Origin: Ruegeria profundi
GTDB lineage: Bacteria > Pseudomonadota > Alphaproteobacteria > Rhodobacterales > Rhodobacteraceae
Reading direction: 5' to 3'
Length of the DNA: 64,000 nt
Assembly (NCBI RefSeq): GCF_001507545.1
Contig: NZ_LQBP01000012.1
Location: forward strand, 1-64,000
This document shows, one piece after another, positions 42,188 through 51,522 of this stretch. Within the stretch, counting starts at the first letter, position 1. Every line of letters begins with the position of its first letter. Position numbers and translations under genes: made by a program. The notes beneath the pieces are model-generated. The model worked only from the letters and a program-made list of their open reading frames with translations, searched no databases and was not told where the DNA came from.

Positions 42188-42217
42188 GGATCTAGCTGAA
42201 TTAGAGCACAATGACGC
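42188..42217 (+). repeat. imperfect repeat, copy 1 (other copy near 60500)
   Basis: GATCTAGCTGAATTAGAGCA followed by CAATGACGC is similar to GATCCAGCTAAATAGAGCAT then AATGACCC at 60501-60528, with a one-base gap and a few mismatches. Both copies are in non-coding sequence on the same strand. The origin is unknown; shared promoter, small-RNA or mobile-element ends are possible. Confidence 0.4.
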
Positions 42218-42329
42218 AGAACAGACGTATATCTTATTCCCCATCTCCTTCATCCCCGATCATTCGTTTTTTTTGCATGCGGTTCTTCTAGGTCTGATCG
42301 GCCACCGCCTCCTTCAGAGTCGCCCCCTC

Positions 42330-42537
42330 ATCTCAGGGTTGTGGCTTGGCGCGCGGTGTCGCCCGTGGATCGCGTCTTGCCGGCCTCAAGAAACTCTTTC
42401 GACCACCTGTCGTGGGGGCTCGTCGCGATCACCTCGCGGCGGTACAGTTCAACTACGCTGTACTGGTCGCGTAAACCCGCCAGCGATCCAGATATTCTGA
42501 TCGGTTGAATGCTGCTTGCTGGTGCGCCGACGAACAT
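42330..42537 (-). pseudogene. transposase orfA-like remnant (IS3 group)
   Basis: The minus strand reads SVVELYRREVIATSPHDRWS followed by KEFLEAGKTRSTGDTARQAT. This matches the helix-turn-helix protein of IS3-group elements (pattern CRREG...YYxWSKEFLEAGKxRLxGDTAR). The partner DDE gene and ends are missing and several conserved residues are altered. It is a decayed insertion-sequence relic. Confidence 0.55.
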
Positions 42538-43074
42538 CTGTCTCGACCTTCCCGGCAGGCCATTTGCATGCCCCGGGTTTCTGTCTCAACTCCACTCCTT
42601 GCCGGCTGCGATGTGCCGGAAGCCCTCCGGTGCGAAATCAATTCTTATGTCCCGAAGGGGCGACGAGGGGCGCTCGACCAGGCTATTACCCGCGCCAATA
42701 TTCCGATCTGAGCCAGTTGCCTGTGCCGTGCTGTGATAACCTGCATGGGCACATTGCCCTGTGCTGCAATCTGGCGAAACTGAAGCCTGTTTGGCGAATT
42801 TCGTCGCTAGGTTGAACCGTGCGAGCGGGTGTAAAAATCGATGGCTGCTCCGTCCACGACCCGGACATGGGCGTTGATCAACCGAAGGACCGGTTCCCGC
42901 GTTAATCGACACTGGTCTGTGAAGGCAGCCTCTGTCGCGGTGTTTGGCGGCACCGCGTAACTGCAAAAAATGGGTGTGCACTCATCGGATGAAAATCCCC
43001 GGATGTCTCTGAGAGGCCCGAAGCAGTTATTTCCAAAGATGACAACTTGCTTGGGCTGACCTAATGTCAATTGT
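42538..43074. other. 537-base stretch before the cyclase gene
   Basis: Several overlapping frames of 70-150 codons exist on both strands, none with a recognisable family. The sequence looks like decayed DNA adjoining the transposase relic. No clear promoter for the cyclase gene could be picked out. Confidence 0.4.
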
Positions 43075-44733
43075 ATGGAACGCCGCCTCGCCGTAATCTT
43101 GATGGCCGACATGGTAGAATATTCCGCTGCCATGGGCAGGGACCAGTCCGGTACGATTGAATTGATCCGCGAACTTCGAGAACGCTGGTTGGAGCCTGAG
43201 GCCGAACGACGGGGTGGCAGGATTCTCAAGCGGATGGGCGACGGGTGGATCATCGCCTTTCTGTCAGTCACGGAGGCTGTTGAGACCGCTCAGGCCGTGC
43301 AACAGGCATTGGCTGGCCATGAAAAAATCCAGTTGAGAGTGGCCGTACATCTCGGGGAAATTGCGGAAGACGAGGCTGATGTCTACGGTGCGGGCATTAA
43401 CATCGCGGCGCGTTTGCAGACTGAGGCGCCGCCCGGCGGTGTGATGATCTCAGAAGACCTCAAGCGGCAGCTGGATGCCCGTCTTGCCCAGGATTTTGGT
43501 GACGCTGGAACTTTTGAGCTAAAAAACGTGGCCAATCCTGTAAACGGATTTCAATGGCGACCGGTTATCAAGCCGAAAGTCGGGCAGTTCGACGTGCCTG
43601 CGATCGCTGTAGAGCGGGTAACGAGCGCGCCTGAAACACAGGAGACGCTTGAAGTCAGCGCGGACTTGCAGGAGCAGTTGGTTCATAATCTGTCGCGCCG
43701 GACAGGTGTACGGGTGCTTGCCACCGATTCATTGGACGATGCCGAGGCGACTTATAGCCTGAGATGCAGGCTCCGATGCCGCGATTCCGAGGCGAAAATT
43801 ACGGCAAGCCTGACCCGGCTTAGTGACGGACAGGTGGTTTGGTCGCGTGTATTCTTCGGCGATCCGCGAAATCTTTTTGCTTTGACGGACAGGGCTGCAG
43901 AGCAGCTATCGGACGCCCTTCGATTGCAAATCAATGCTTTCGATGGGGATCGGCTTGCCGATATTCCCGATGATCAATTGAGCGCCAGCGAACTAAGAGC
44001 GCGTGCCGCAATGCTGTTTTATCGCGCCACTGTTGCTGACTATCGTCACGCCCTCGACTTGCTGGAGCGGGCGCTGAGCCTTGACCCTCAAAACGGATCC
44101 GCACTTGCCATGTGGAGTGAAGGTCAACTGTTCATCCTGGAAGCTTGCTTTGACGAAGCCGAGGCGGCCCTGCGCGAAAAGATAATCAGATTTTCGAACA
44201 AGGCCGTACAAGCGTCACCGCGGTCCGACTATTCCTGGTATGTCCGGGCGCATGTACGTGCGCGGCTCTGTGGCGATGTTGAGGGAGCGCGCAAGGATAT
44301 CGATCGCATCACTCAACTAAACCCCGGCTATGTCCTTGGAATGGAAGCCCGCGGCGTCACGGAGTTGGTTGCGGGCAATTGGATAATCGCTGCGAAATCT
44401 CTGACCGACGCTGTTGAACGTTCCGCGGACGATCCGTTTTTACCATTCCGACTTTATCTGCTTGCAATCGCGCAATTGATGGCAGGGGAGCCGCAGCCAG
44501 CGCTTGCAACTATTTCAGACGCAACAGAATTGCGTCCTGATTGTCGGCATTACTGGCTTGTACGTGCTTGGATTTTGAGCGAGTTAGGCAGAAACCAAGA
44601 GGCGAACACGGCTGCCGAAATGGCAGAAAGCGCGCCAAAACGGGCCGATATCCTCGCACAAAATGTCAACTTACCAAGTGATGTTCGAGAAGCCATCGGA
44701 CTGCCGACTGTACCGCTCTCGGCAAGGGGCTAG
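43075..44733 (+). CDS. class III adenylate/guanylate cyclase with TPR-like C-terminal region
   Basis: 552 residues. Residues 5-175 are a class III cyclase domain: metal-binding Asp12 in ILMADMVEYS, the second Asp56 in KRMGDGWIIAF, VAVHLGEIAEDEADVYG and the transition-state Asn/Arg pair in AGINIAARLQ. The middle (about 190-290) resembles the FlgO-like segment often seen in such proteins (LSRRTGVRVLA, YSLRCRLRCRDSEAKITASL). The rest (about 300-540) is made of TPR-like helices (ALDLLERALSLDPQNGSALA). It probably makes cAMP in answer to a protein-protein signal. The degenerate DUF928 gene lies upstream. Confidence 0.85.
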   Translation: MERRLAVILMADMVEYSAAMGRDQSGTIELIRELRERWLEPEAERRGGRILKRMGDGWIIAFLSVTEAVETAQAVQQALAGHEKIQLRVAVHLGEIAEDEADVYGAGINIAARLQTEAPPGGVMISEDLKRQLDARLAQDFGDAGTFELKNVANPVNGFQWRPVIKPKVGQFDVPAIAVERVTSAPETQETLEVSADLQEQLVHNLSRRTGVRVLATDSLDDAEATYSLRCRLRCRDSEAKITASLTRLSDGQVVWSRVFFGDPRNLFALTDRAAEQLSDALRLQINAFDGDRLADIPDDQLSASELRARAAMLFYRATVADYRHALDLLERALSLDPQNGSALAMWSEGQLFILEACFDEAEAALREKIIRFSNKAVQASPRSDYSWYVRAHVRARLCGDVEGARKDIDRITQLNPGYVLGMEARGVTELVAGNWIIAAKSLTDAVERSADDPFLPFRLYLLAIAQLMAGEPQPALATISDATELRPDCRHYWLVRAWILSELGRNQEANTAAEMAESAPKRADILAQNVNLPSDVREAIGLPTVPLSARG

Positions 44734-45044
44734 AACAAGATCTCTGCAAGCCCGGTCGCAGGGTGCCCGGTTGCTGCGTCCGCGACCCAGACGTTGGTCA
44801 ATGGCGTAAAAATCAATTGCCTAAGACGGTTGCGGAGCCATTGCTGCGGTCTTTACGCTCGACCGGAACACTCCCACACATCCGAGATGGTTTCCGACCC
44901 CGCGCAAGCGAGTGCTTCGGTCACTTGCAGGACGCTGACACCAAACAAAGCGGCCCACCGGGGAAAGCTTGGATGTCTCCTTACTGGTATGAGCTTGGTA
45001 TAGAAGCAAGTCATGAAACTGTCAGCTACTGGCGGAACCGTATG
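44734..45044 (+). pseudogene. transposase-like remnant (IS6-type motif) in the cyclase-Hsp20 gap
   Basis: Near 44982-45043 the plus strand reads YWYELGIEASHETVSYWRNR, close to the helix-turn-helix pattern GIEVSHETVRYWWNRFG of IS6-family transposases. The part before it (from about 44763) is open but not recognised, and no DDE core follows. It seems a tiny relic directly upstream of the Hsp20 promoter. Confidence 0.42.
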
Positions 45045-45058
45045 TTGATCAGGGTCAA
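45045..45058. promoter_or_regulatory. FNR/FnrL-type box upstream of hsp20
   Basis: TTGATCAGGGTCAA differs by one base from the TTGAT-N4-ATCAA consensus. It lies 65 bases before the Hsp20 start codon and begins right after the transposase relic. Confidence 0.62.
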
Positions 45059-45122
45059 GGAGAGATGCCGATTTCTGGTTACATACTGTTTTCGCTGAGA
45101 ACACACCGGAAGGAGAATTGAG

Positions 45123-45539
45123 ATGGTTGAGAAATCCCACACCAGCGGCTTTTGGCCTTCGCTCTATGATCCCTTGCGCCAACTGGGTGAACGAGTAGCA
45201 GAGTGGCTGGCGCCGGCATCCGAAGCCGTTGGAAGCGACAACTCATATAGAATTGCTGTGGAACTTCCCGGCGTAGAGGAAAAGGATATTCACCTGAGCG
45301 TAGAAGAAGGCGTTGTTAATCTTAAAGGTGAAAAGCGATCGGCGCGTGAAGAAAGCGGAGAGACCTGGTTCTTCTCTGAGCGGCAGTATGGCTCGTTTAG
45401 TCGTTCTTTTCGTTTGCCACCAGACGCGGAAGGGGAAAAGGTCGACGCTCAACTAAAGGATGGTGTTTTGACAATCACAATTCCCAAGAAGAAACCCAAA
45501 AAACATGAGACTGCAAGAGTAGAAATTCGTAAAGGCTAA
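45123..45539 (+). CDS. Hsp20/alpha-crystallin small heat shock protein
   Basis: 138 residues; GGAAGGAG lies nine bases before the ATG. The alpha-crystallin domain (about 38-130) shows YRIAVELPGVEEKDIHLSVE, VNLKGEKR, and the closing GVLTITIPKKKPK motif. Such proteins form oligomers that hold unfolding proteins. An FNR-type box in front suggests induction at low oxygen in addition to heat. The gene stands alone, with the small ORF at 45847 next on the same strand. Confidence 0.93.
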   Translation: MVEKSHTSGFWPSLYDPLRQLGERVAEWLAPASEAVGSDNSYRIAVELPGVEEKDIHLSVEEGVVNLKGEKRSAREESGETWFFSERQYGSFSRSFRLPPDAEGEKVDAQLKDGVLTITIPKKKPKKHETARVEIRKG

Positions 45540-45846
45540 CAGCTTGAAAGCGCAATCGAGAGTTCGTTGAAGGACATGCCTGAAGATGTGGCAGAGGCTG
45601 GTTATTAATCAGGTATGTCCAAATCGCTTTCCTGGCACTTTCGGAAATGCCCGTGTTGAGGTTTGCAAGTTGAGAAAGCAGGACGGCTTTTTCTAACGAT
45701 CGCGGGCGTTTCACAAAGACTTTGCGATCAATTGTGTCTGGGCTGGTGCATAGTCAAACCATGCAGGCCCGCAGTGAAGAACAAGGAACAATGCAAATGA
45801 GCTGGCCTATGCCGGTTTGAAATCACAATTCAGGAGGGAGCTGAAA
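45540..45846. other. 307-base gap after hsp20
   Basis: No supportable gene. A plus frame reads LKDMPEDVAEAGY before stopping, possibly a coding remnant, and a 79-codon minus frame is an antisense shadow. No FNR-type box or terminator was found. Confidence 0.4.
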
Positions 45847-46065
45847 GTGACTTCTGCGGAAATGGAAGAAATGATGCAACTTTCGCAAAGCAGAGCGGAA
45901 GCCTATCTTCATATTGCCAAGTCTATGGTGATGAATGACTTTGGGCTGGCGACGGAACACATGCATGCCGACGTGGTCGTAGCTCTTGCGGCTGCCATGA
46001 TGCAGCACGAAGGTGCACAAATCATAGCAGACGCGTTTCGAGCAGAAAACCTCCAGCGCAAGTGA
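45847..46065 (+). CDS. small hypothetical protein, 72 residues
   Basis: I choose GTG 45847 because AGGAGGGA lies eight bases upstream; the frame also opens at 45817. The product is helical and Met/Ala rich (EMEEMMQLSQSRAEAYLHIA, then VVVALAAAMMQHEGAQIIAD), with no Cys and no signal peptide. I recognise no family. It lies between stress gene hsp20 and the acetyl-CoA synthetase operon. The strong ribosome site is the main support for it being real. Confidence 0.55.
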   Translation: MTSAEMEEMMQLSQSRAEAYLHIAKSMVMNDFGLATEHMHADVVVALAAAMMQHEGAQIIADAFRAENLQRK

Positions 46066-46171
46066 GTTGCTGACTTTCCCCAAAATAATCGGGCTTTGCG
46101 TCAGCAAAAGCCTTCTCTGCTGAACTTGGCTTGAGGTCCTGTCCAGGGTTCTAACAAATATAGTCCGGTCC

Positions 46172-46185
46172 TTGATGTAGGTCAT
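46172..46185. promoter_or_regulatory. weak FNR-like box before the acetyl-CoA synthetase operon
   Basis: TTGATGTAGGTCAT keeps the left arm TTGAT but the right arm is GTCAT instead of ATCAA. It ends 47 bases before the ATG at 46233. Listed because other genes of this region have better boxes. Confidence 0.35.
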
Positions 46186-46232
46186 GCAAACCAGAGCGGT
46201 TCTGACTGATCCTTGTATAGGGGAGAGGAACT

Positions 46233-47960
46233 ATGTCCAAATCGGATGAGTCTATTCGAATGGCGCCGAGCCCATCTCGGGCCTTGCAGTCTGACGCTGA
46301 TCCATGGGCCGATACACGCGGCATGATCGGTGCCCCGGGGGGCGTCATAAACATCGCGCATGAAGCCGTTGACCGTCACGTAGAAAATGGCCACGGCGCA
46401 GATCAGGCGCTGCGATTTCTCGGCAAGAATGGGTCTCGACAGGTATTTACTTACAGCGATCTGTCGGAGGCGTCGGCCAAATTCGCTAATATTCTTGTCT
46501 CGCATGGGCTAGAGCCGGGGGATGCGGTCTTCAGCCTCCTTGGCCGAGGTCCGGATGTCTATATTGCCGCTTTGGGCACACTCAAAGCCGGGCTCGTTTT
46601 TACTCCGCTTTTTTCTGCGTTCGGACCGGAACCCATTCGTACGCGGATGGAAATCGGCAATGCCAAGGTTTTGATCACGACCCTGCAGTTGTACCGGCGC
46701 AAGATCGCGAAATGGCGCTCAGAAATTCCGACGCTGAAGCTTGTTTTGATCACAGGTGACGTTGCCCCCGACGACTGCCTTTCACTTGATCAACAGATGG
46801 CGGGGTCGTCATCGAAGTTTACGACCGCCAGAACGGGGCCGGAAGATCCCGCACTCGTGCACTTTACGTCTGGCACGACAGGGAAACCCAAAGGGGTTGT
46901 CCATGTCCACAATGCAGTCTTGTACCACGGCTTTTCAGGCAAAGTGGCTCTGGATCTGACGCCCGGAACGATTTTCTGGTGCACTGCAGATCCGGGTTGG
47001 GTCACAGGTACATCCTACGGGATCATCGCCCCGCTGGTGAACCGCGTGACCATAATCGTAGACGAGGCTGAATTTGATCTCGACCGCTGGTACGGCATTG
47101 TTGAGAATGAACAGGTTGAGGTCTGGTATTCTGCGCCAACAGCAATCCGCCTGATGATGCGCGCCGGTGCGGAAGCCGCTAAGCCCTATGATCTTTCATC
47201 GTTGAGATTTCTCGCAAGCGTGGGGGAACCGCTAAACCCCGAAGCCGTTACGTGGAGCGAAGAAGTCTTCGGACAGCCGTTTCACGACAACTGGTGGCAA
47301 AGTGAGACAGGCGGCATCATGATCGCCAACTGCCCTGGAGCACAAGTAAAACCTGGGTCCATGGGCAAGCCGATGCCGGGCATCCAAGCAGGCATCATGG
47401 AACATGAAGGTGACCGTCTGCGCGAACTTGCTGACGGAGAAATTGGCGAATTGGCCCTAAAACCTGGCTGGCCTTCCATGATGCGCGCTTATCTCCATGA
47501 GCAAGCCCGCTATGACAAGTGTTTCAAGGATGGTTGGTACCTGTCCGGCGACCTCACGACCCGAGACCAGGATGGATACTTCTGGTTTGTTGGTCGAGCG
47601 GACGATCTGATCAAGACATCGGGGCACCTTGTTGGTCCGTTTGAAGTCGAAAGCGCCTTGCTCGAACACGAAGCGGTAGCGGAGGCAGGTGTGATCGGAC
47701 TGCCCGATGAAACCGCTGGTGAAATCGTCAAGGCCTATGTCACACTCAACCCGGGATTTACACCCGACGAAGATTTGGAGCGCGACATCCGTGGCCATAC
47801 ACGAAAGAGGCTGGGCCCTGCGGTCGCTCCGCGGGAAGTAATCTTTCGCAACACGCTGCCCAAGACAAGATCCGGCAAGATCATGCGCAGGCTATTGAAA
47901 GCGCGCGAACTGGGTCTGCCTGAGGGTGACATTTCCACGCTGGAGACGGATGAGACATGA
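46233..47960 (+). CDS. acetyl-CoA synthetase-like AMP-forming ligase (AcsA type)
   Basis: 575 residues; AGGGGAGAGG precedes the ATG. Motifs are [18 protein letters not shown] near residue 210, [16 protein letters not shown] near 250, [15 protein letters not shown] near 355 and the C-terminal Lys region [15 protein letters not shown]. This is the shorter AcsA-like branch. It should activate acetate or a small acid to its CoA ester. The stop overlaps the next start by ATGA, so it forms an operon with the fused E1, the E2 and an acyl carrier protein. Confidence 0.88.
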   Translation: MSKSDESIRMAPSPSRALQSDADPWADTRGMIGAPGGVINIAHEAVDRHVENGHGADQALRFLGKNGSRQVFTYSDLSEASAKFANILVSHGLEPGDAVFSLLGRGPDVYIAALGTLKAGLVFTPLFSAFGPEPIRTRMEIGNAKVLITTLQLYRRKIAKWRSEIPTLKLVLITGDVAPDDCLSLDQQMAGSSSKFTTARTGPEDPALVHFTSGTTGKPKGVVHVHNAVLYHGFSGKVALDLTPGTIFWCTADPGWVTGTSYGIIAPLVNRVTIIVDEAEFDLDRWYGIVENEQVEVWYSAPTAIRLMMRAGAEAAKPYDLSSLRFLASVGEPLNPEAVTWSEEVFGQPFHDNWWQSETGGIMIANCPGAQVKPGSMGKPMPGIQAGIMEHEGDRLRELADGEIGELALKPGWPSMMRAYLHEQARYDKCFKDGWYLSGDLTTRDQDGYFWFVGRADDLIKTSGHLVGPFEVESALLEHEAVAEAGVIGLPDETAGEIVKAYVTLNPGFTPDEDLERDIRGHTRKRLGPAVAPREVIFRNTLPKTRSGKIMRRLLKARELGLPEGDISTLETDET

Positions 47961-49954
47961 CGACAATCGATAAGCCACGACTCGACCGGGCCCATGTATT
48001 GTCGCTCCTTCGCGACATGATCCGCGTACGGAAGTTCGAAGACAAGTGCGCAGAACTCTACACGCAGGAAAAGATCCGCGGATTTCTTCATCTATATGAC
48101 GGTGAAGAAGCGATTGCCGCAGGTGTTATCCCAGTTCTGGAAGCGCGCGACCGCATTGTTGCCACGTATCGCGAACATGGGCATGCCCTGATACGGGGCG
48201 TGCCGATGACAACCGTGATGGCCGAAATGTATGGTAAGGCCGAAGGTTGTTCCGGAGGGCGTGGCGGTTCCATGCATCTGTTCGACGCCGGAACTCATTT
48301 CTACGGTGGCAATGCAATCGTGGGCGGTGGCTTGCCCCTTGCCGCAGGCCTCGCCTTGGCTGACCGGATGCGCGATCAGGACACTGTCACGGCTTGTTTT
48401 TTTGGCGAGGGGGCTGTCGCAGAAGGTGAGTTTCACGAGGCAATGAATCTTGCGGCACTTTGGAACCTCCCGGTGCTTTTCGTATGCGAAAACAATGGCT
48501 ACGCCATGGGCAGTGCCTTGACACGCACAGAGTCCGAGACCGATATCGCCGCCAAAGCCTCTGCGTATAAGGTCGAAGCGCATCGCGTCGACGGTATGGA
48601 CGTCGTTGCCGTCGAAGCTGCGGCGAGAAAGGCCATTCACAACATTCGGACGACTGGAAAACCGGCTTTTCTTGAATGCAGAACGTACCGGTTTCGTGCG
48701 CATTCCATGTTTGACGCCCAGTTGTATCGTGACAAAGCCGAGGTTGAGAAATGGCGCGACTGCGGCCCCATCGTTCAGTTCCGAGGCTGGCTTTTAGAAA
48801 ATGGGCTGGTTCATGAAGAAGAGGTCGCGGATATTGAGGCCGCGATTGACGCAGAGATTGCCGACGCCGTGGCCTTCGCAGAAGCCGGCACCTGGGAACC
48901 GGTGGAGCGTCTTTACGTCAATACGCTGGGCCGTCAGGCAGAACCGCCAGAGGGACTGACCCCATCGGGCGAGACCCTCGAAACAACCTATCGTGACGCC
49001 GTTCGGGACGCCTTGCGCGACGCACTGATCCGGGATGACCGTGTTTTCCTTATGGGCGAAGACGTTGGCGCATATGGAGGCTGCTACGCCGTATCAAAAG
49101 GACTGATGGAAGAATTCGGTGAAGCCCGCATTCGTGACACGCCCTTGTCCGAAAGCGGATTTACCGGTGCGGGTATCGGGGCTGCCGCCGCTGGTATGCG
49201 TCCAATTGTCGAGTTGATGACGGTAAATTTCTCGCTCCTTGCGCTTGACCAGATCATGAACACGGCGGCCACGATCCGTCATATGTCCGGAGGGCACTTC
49301 GGCGTGCCGTTGGTGATCCGTATGGCCACCGGTGCGGGAAAGCAGCTTGCAGCACAGCATTCGCACAGTCTTGAAGGGTGGTACGCTCACATTCCCGGAT
49401 TGAAGGTATTGGCTCCGGCAACGTTGGAAGATGCGCGCGGCATGTTGTGGACGGCTCTGGAAGACCCGGATCCGGTGCTGATTTTCGAAAACGTGATGCT
49501 CTATAACCGGGCGGGATCGATTGATGCCAATGCAGGTCCGGTTGACATCACTAAGGCCGCCATCAGGCGCGAAGGCGCCGATCTCAGCCTGATCACCTAT
49601 GGTGGGTCGCTTTACAAAACCCTTGATGCAGCGGATGCACTCGCTGCAACGGGGATATTGGCCGAAGTGGTAGATTTGCGGTCTCTTCGACCCTTGGATG
49701 ACGAAACAATCATGGCTTCAGTGGGCAAAACGCGCCGCGCTGTAATCGTCGACGAAGGGTGGCGAAGTGGGTCTCTTGCGGCAGAGGTTTCTGCGCGCAT
49801 TATGGAACAGGTCTTCTGGACGCTGGATGCACCGGTTGGTCGTGTATGTTCGGAAGAGGTGCCGATCCCCTATCCCAAACATCTTGAAGATGCCGCAATA
49901 CCGCAGGTCGACAAAATCGTTGCAGCCGCAAAAGCCGTTTTAGGGCGAAGCTGA
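47957..49954 (+). CDS. 2-oxoacid (pyruvate) dehydrogenase E1, alpha and beta fused
   Basis: 665 residues. The N-terminal half (about 1-320) is E1-alpha: [30 protein letters not shown] and the thiamine-diphosphate motif [20 protein letters not shown] with NNGYAM. The C-terminal half (about 340-665) is E1-beta: [37 protein letters not shown] and the final [12 protein letters not shown]. In most bacteria these are separate chains, so the single-chain form is notable. It decarboxylates a 2-oxo acid, probably pyruvate or acetoin-like, and passes the acyl group to the E2 encoded next. It overlaps the E2 start by one base. Confidence 0.9.
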   Translation: MTTIDKPRLDRAHVLSLLRDMIRVRKFEDKCAELYTQEKIRGFLHLYDGEEAIAAGVIPVLEARDRIVATYREHGHALIRGVPMTTVMAEMYGKAEGCSGGRGGSMHLFDAGTHFYGGNAIVGGGLPLAAGLALADRMRDQDTVTACFFGEGAVAEGEFHEAMNLAALWNLPVLFVCENNGYAMGSALTRTESETDIAAKASAYKVEAHRVDGMDVVAVEAAARKAIHNIRTTGKPAFLECRTYRFRAHSMFDAQLYRDKAEVEKWRDCGPIVQFRGWLLENGLVHEEEVADIEAAIDAEIADAVAFAEAGTWEPVERLYVNTLGRQAEPPEGLTPSGETLETTYRDAVRDALRDALIRDDRVFLMGEDVGAYGGCYAVSKGLMEEFGEARIRDTPLSESGFTGAGIGAAAAGMRPIVELMTVNFSLLALDQIMNTAATIRHMSGGHFGVPLVIRMATGAGKQLAAQHSHSLEGWYAHIPGLKVLAPATLEDARGMLWTALEDPDPVLIFENVMLYNRAGSIDANAGPVDITKAAIRREGADLSLITYGGSLYKTLDAADALAATGILAEVVDLRSLRPLDDETIMASVGKTRRAVIVDEGWRSGSLAAEVSARIMEQVFWTLDAPVGRVCSEEVPIPYPKHLEDAAIPQVDKIVAAAKAVLGRS

Positions 49955-51120
49955 TGGCCATTTTTACGCTCCCATCGCTTGGCTCGGATATGGAGGCTGG
50001 AACACTCGTCGAGTGGCTTGTCTCGCCGGGCGACAGGGTCAGTCGGGGTGACGTCGTCGCCGTCATCGAAACCCAAAAGGGCGCAATTGAGATTGAGTGC
50101 TACGAAGAAGGGACCGTCCATGCGCTGATGGCGGAGACCGGCGAAGAACTCCCGGTGGGGGCACCTCTCGCCATACTGCTTGCTCCCGGAGAGGCCCCGC
50201 CCGACGATACGGCTGAGCTTCGTTCGGATACAACACCAGCAGCCCCCTCCATCGTCAAGCCAAAGTTGCAACAAACGCCAGCTGCCCCTTTGCCCTTCGA
50301 AGAGGTGCGGGCGTCCCCGGCGGCGCGCTTGCGCGCGCGAGAGTTGAATGTTGACCTGAAAGATCTGAGCGGGTCTTTTCCGGGTGGCGGCATCGTTCTG
50401 GCCGATGTCGAGGCGGTATCGGCACGTGGGTCCGCGACATCCTCCAAGCCCTCGCCAATGGCGGAAATGCGCAAGGCGATTGGTGCCTCAATGGCTCGAT
50501 CCAAACAAACGATTCCGCATTTCTATTTGTCGCACATGATCGACGTTCAACCCGCGATGGACTGGCTAGCGGAACACAACAAAGCGGTTTCGCCAGCAGA
50601 GCGGCTTCTCAGTGGTGCGCTGTTTGTGCGCTGTGCTGTTCTGGCGGCAGAAAAGGTGCAGGAACTGAACGGTCACTATGTGAATGGTGCGTTCCAGCCT
50701 TCTGAAAGCGTTAACGCGGCCATTGCCGTTGCCTTGCGCGGAGGTGGCCTTGTTGCACCTGCTCTGATGGACGCAAACCGCCTGAACCTCAGCGAAACGA
50801 TGGACGGAATGCGAGACCTGGTCAGCCGCGCGCGTTCCGGGCGGTTGCGCAATTCCGAGATGACAGAAGGAACGATAACAATTTCAAGCTTGGGCGAGAC
50901 GGGCGCCGAAGCGATGGCTGGTATCATCTTCCCTCCGCAGGTAGCACTCCTGTGTATTGGCGCGCCGCAAATCCGGCCATGGGTAGTGGATGGCGACATC
51001 GTGCCCCGCCGCGTGGTCACTTTGACACTGTCAGTTGACCATAGAGTGAGCGATGGCCGTCTGGCGGCGCGGTTTATCACCGAATTTGAGACCCGGATTA
51101 AGGACCCAGATAGCCTATGA
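49954..51120 (+). CDS. dihydrolipoamide acyltransferase (E2)
   Basis: 388 residues. A single lipoyl domain at 1-75 has the modified Lys in ETQKGAIEIE. A linker leads to a peripheral-subunit-binding domain (about 118-155, SPAARLRARELNVDLKDLSG). The catalytic domain (about 165-388) ends with the active-site His and Asp-Gly in VDHRVSDGRLAARF. It transfers the acyl group from E1 to CoA. No E3 gene is in the window, so the housekeeping lipoamide dehydrogenase must serve. It overlaps the acyl carrier protein gene by ATGA. Confidence 0.9.
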   Translation: MAIFTLPSLGSDMEAGTLVEWLVSPGDRVSRGDVVAVIETQKGAIEIECYEEGTVHALMAETGEELPVGAPLAILLAPGEAPPDDTAELRSDTTPAAPSIVKPKLQQTPAAPLPFEEVRASPAARLRARELNVDLKDLSGSFPGGGIVLADVEAVSARGSATSSKPSPMAEMRKAIGASMARSKQTIPHFYLSHMIDVQPAMDWLAEHNKAVSPAERLLSGALFVRCAVLAAEKVQELNGHYVNGAFQPSESVNAAIAVALRGGGLVAPALMDANRLNLSETMDGMRDLVSRARSGRLRNSEMTEGTITISSLGETGAEAMAGIIFPPQVALLCIGAPQIRPWVVDGDIVPRRVVTLTLSVDHRVSDGRLAARFITEFETRIKDPDSL

Positions 51121-51362
51121 CCGAAGAAGACATCCGCGCTGTTTTCATTAATGAGTTAGTGAAAATCGCACCTGATCTCGATGCTCAGGATATTGGCGAA
51201 GATGAGCGCCTGCAGGATGATCTTGGGCTGGACTCGATGGATATTCTGAACCTCGTGGCTGCGCTCCACAAAGCTTTTGGTGTCAGTATCCCCGAACCGG
51301 ATTACCCCAAAATTGCGACCACGCGTTTGGCCGTGTCATATCTGCAGGAGATGCAGGCCTAG
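51117..51362 (+). CDS. acyl carrier protein
   Basis: 81 residues, acidic and helical, with the phosphopantetheine Ser in DLGLDSMDILNLV. Size and motif fit a free-standing ACP. It overlaps the E2 gene by ATGA, so it is the fourth gene of the acs-E1-E2 operon. An ACP is not a known part of pyruvate dehydrogenase. It may accept acyl groups from E2 or the ligase, or serve an unrelated synthesis; this is open. Confidence 0.86.
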   Translation: MTEEDIRAVFINELVKIAPDLDAQDIGEDERLQDDLGLDSMDILNLVAALHKAFGVSIPEPDYPKIATTRLAVSYLQEMQA

Positions 51363-51522
51363 CGTAATAGGCGGACTGCATGAGCCTATACGGGGCATTC
51401 CGCTGGCGGAGGCAGAGGCCAATTACTAAGCTGCTCCGGAAACTGGGGATACTGCCGCGTGTGTGACTGAAATCAGCCTCCGGCAAACCCAGTGCCGTTC
51501 AATCTGGCTTGGCGCCCTTAAG

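Noticed and set aside
42586..43271. Minus-strand frames of 131 and 154 codons before and over the cyclase start
   Set aside because: They overlap the cyclase gene or a decayed stretch and show no conserved motif.
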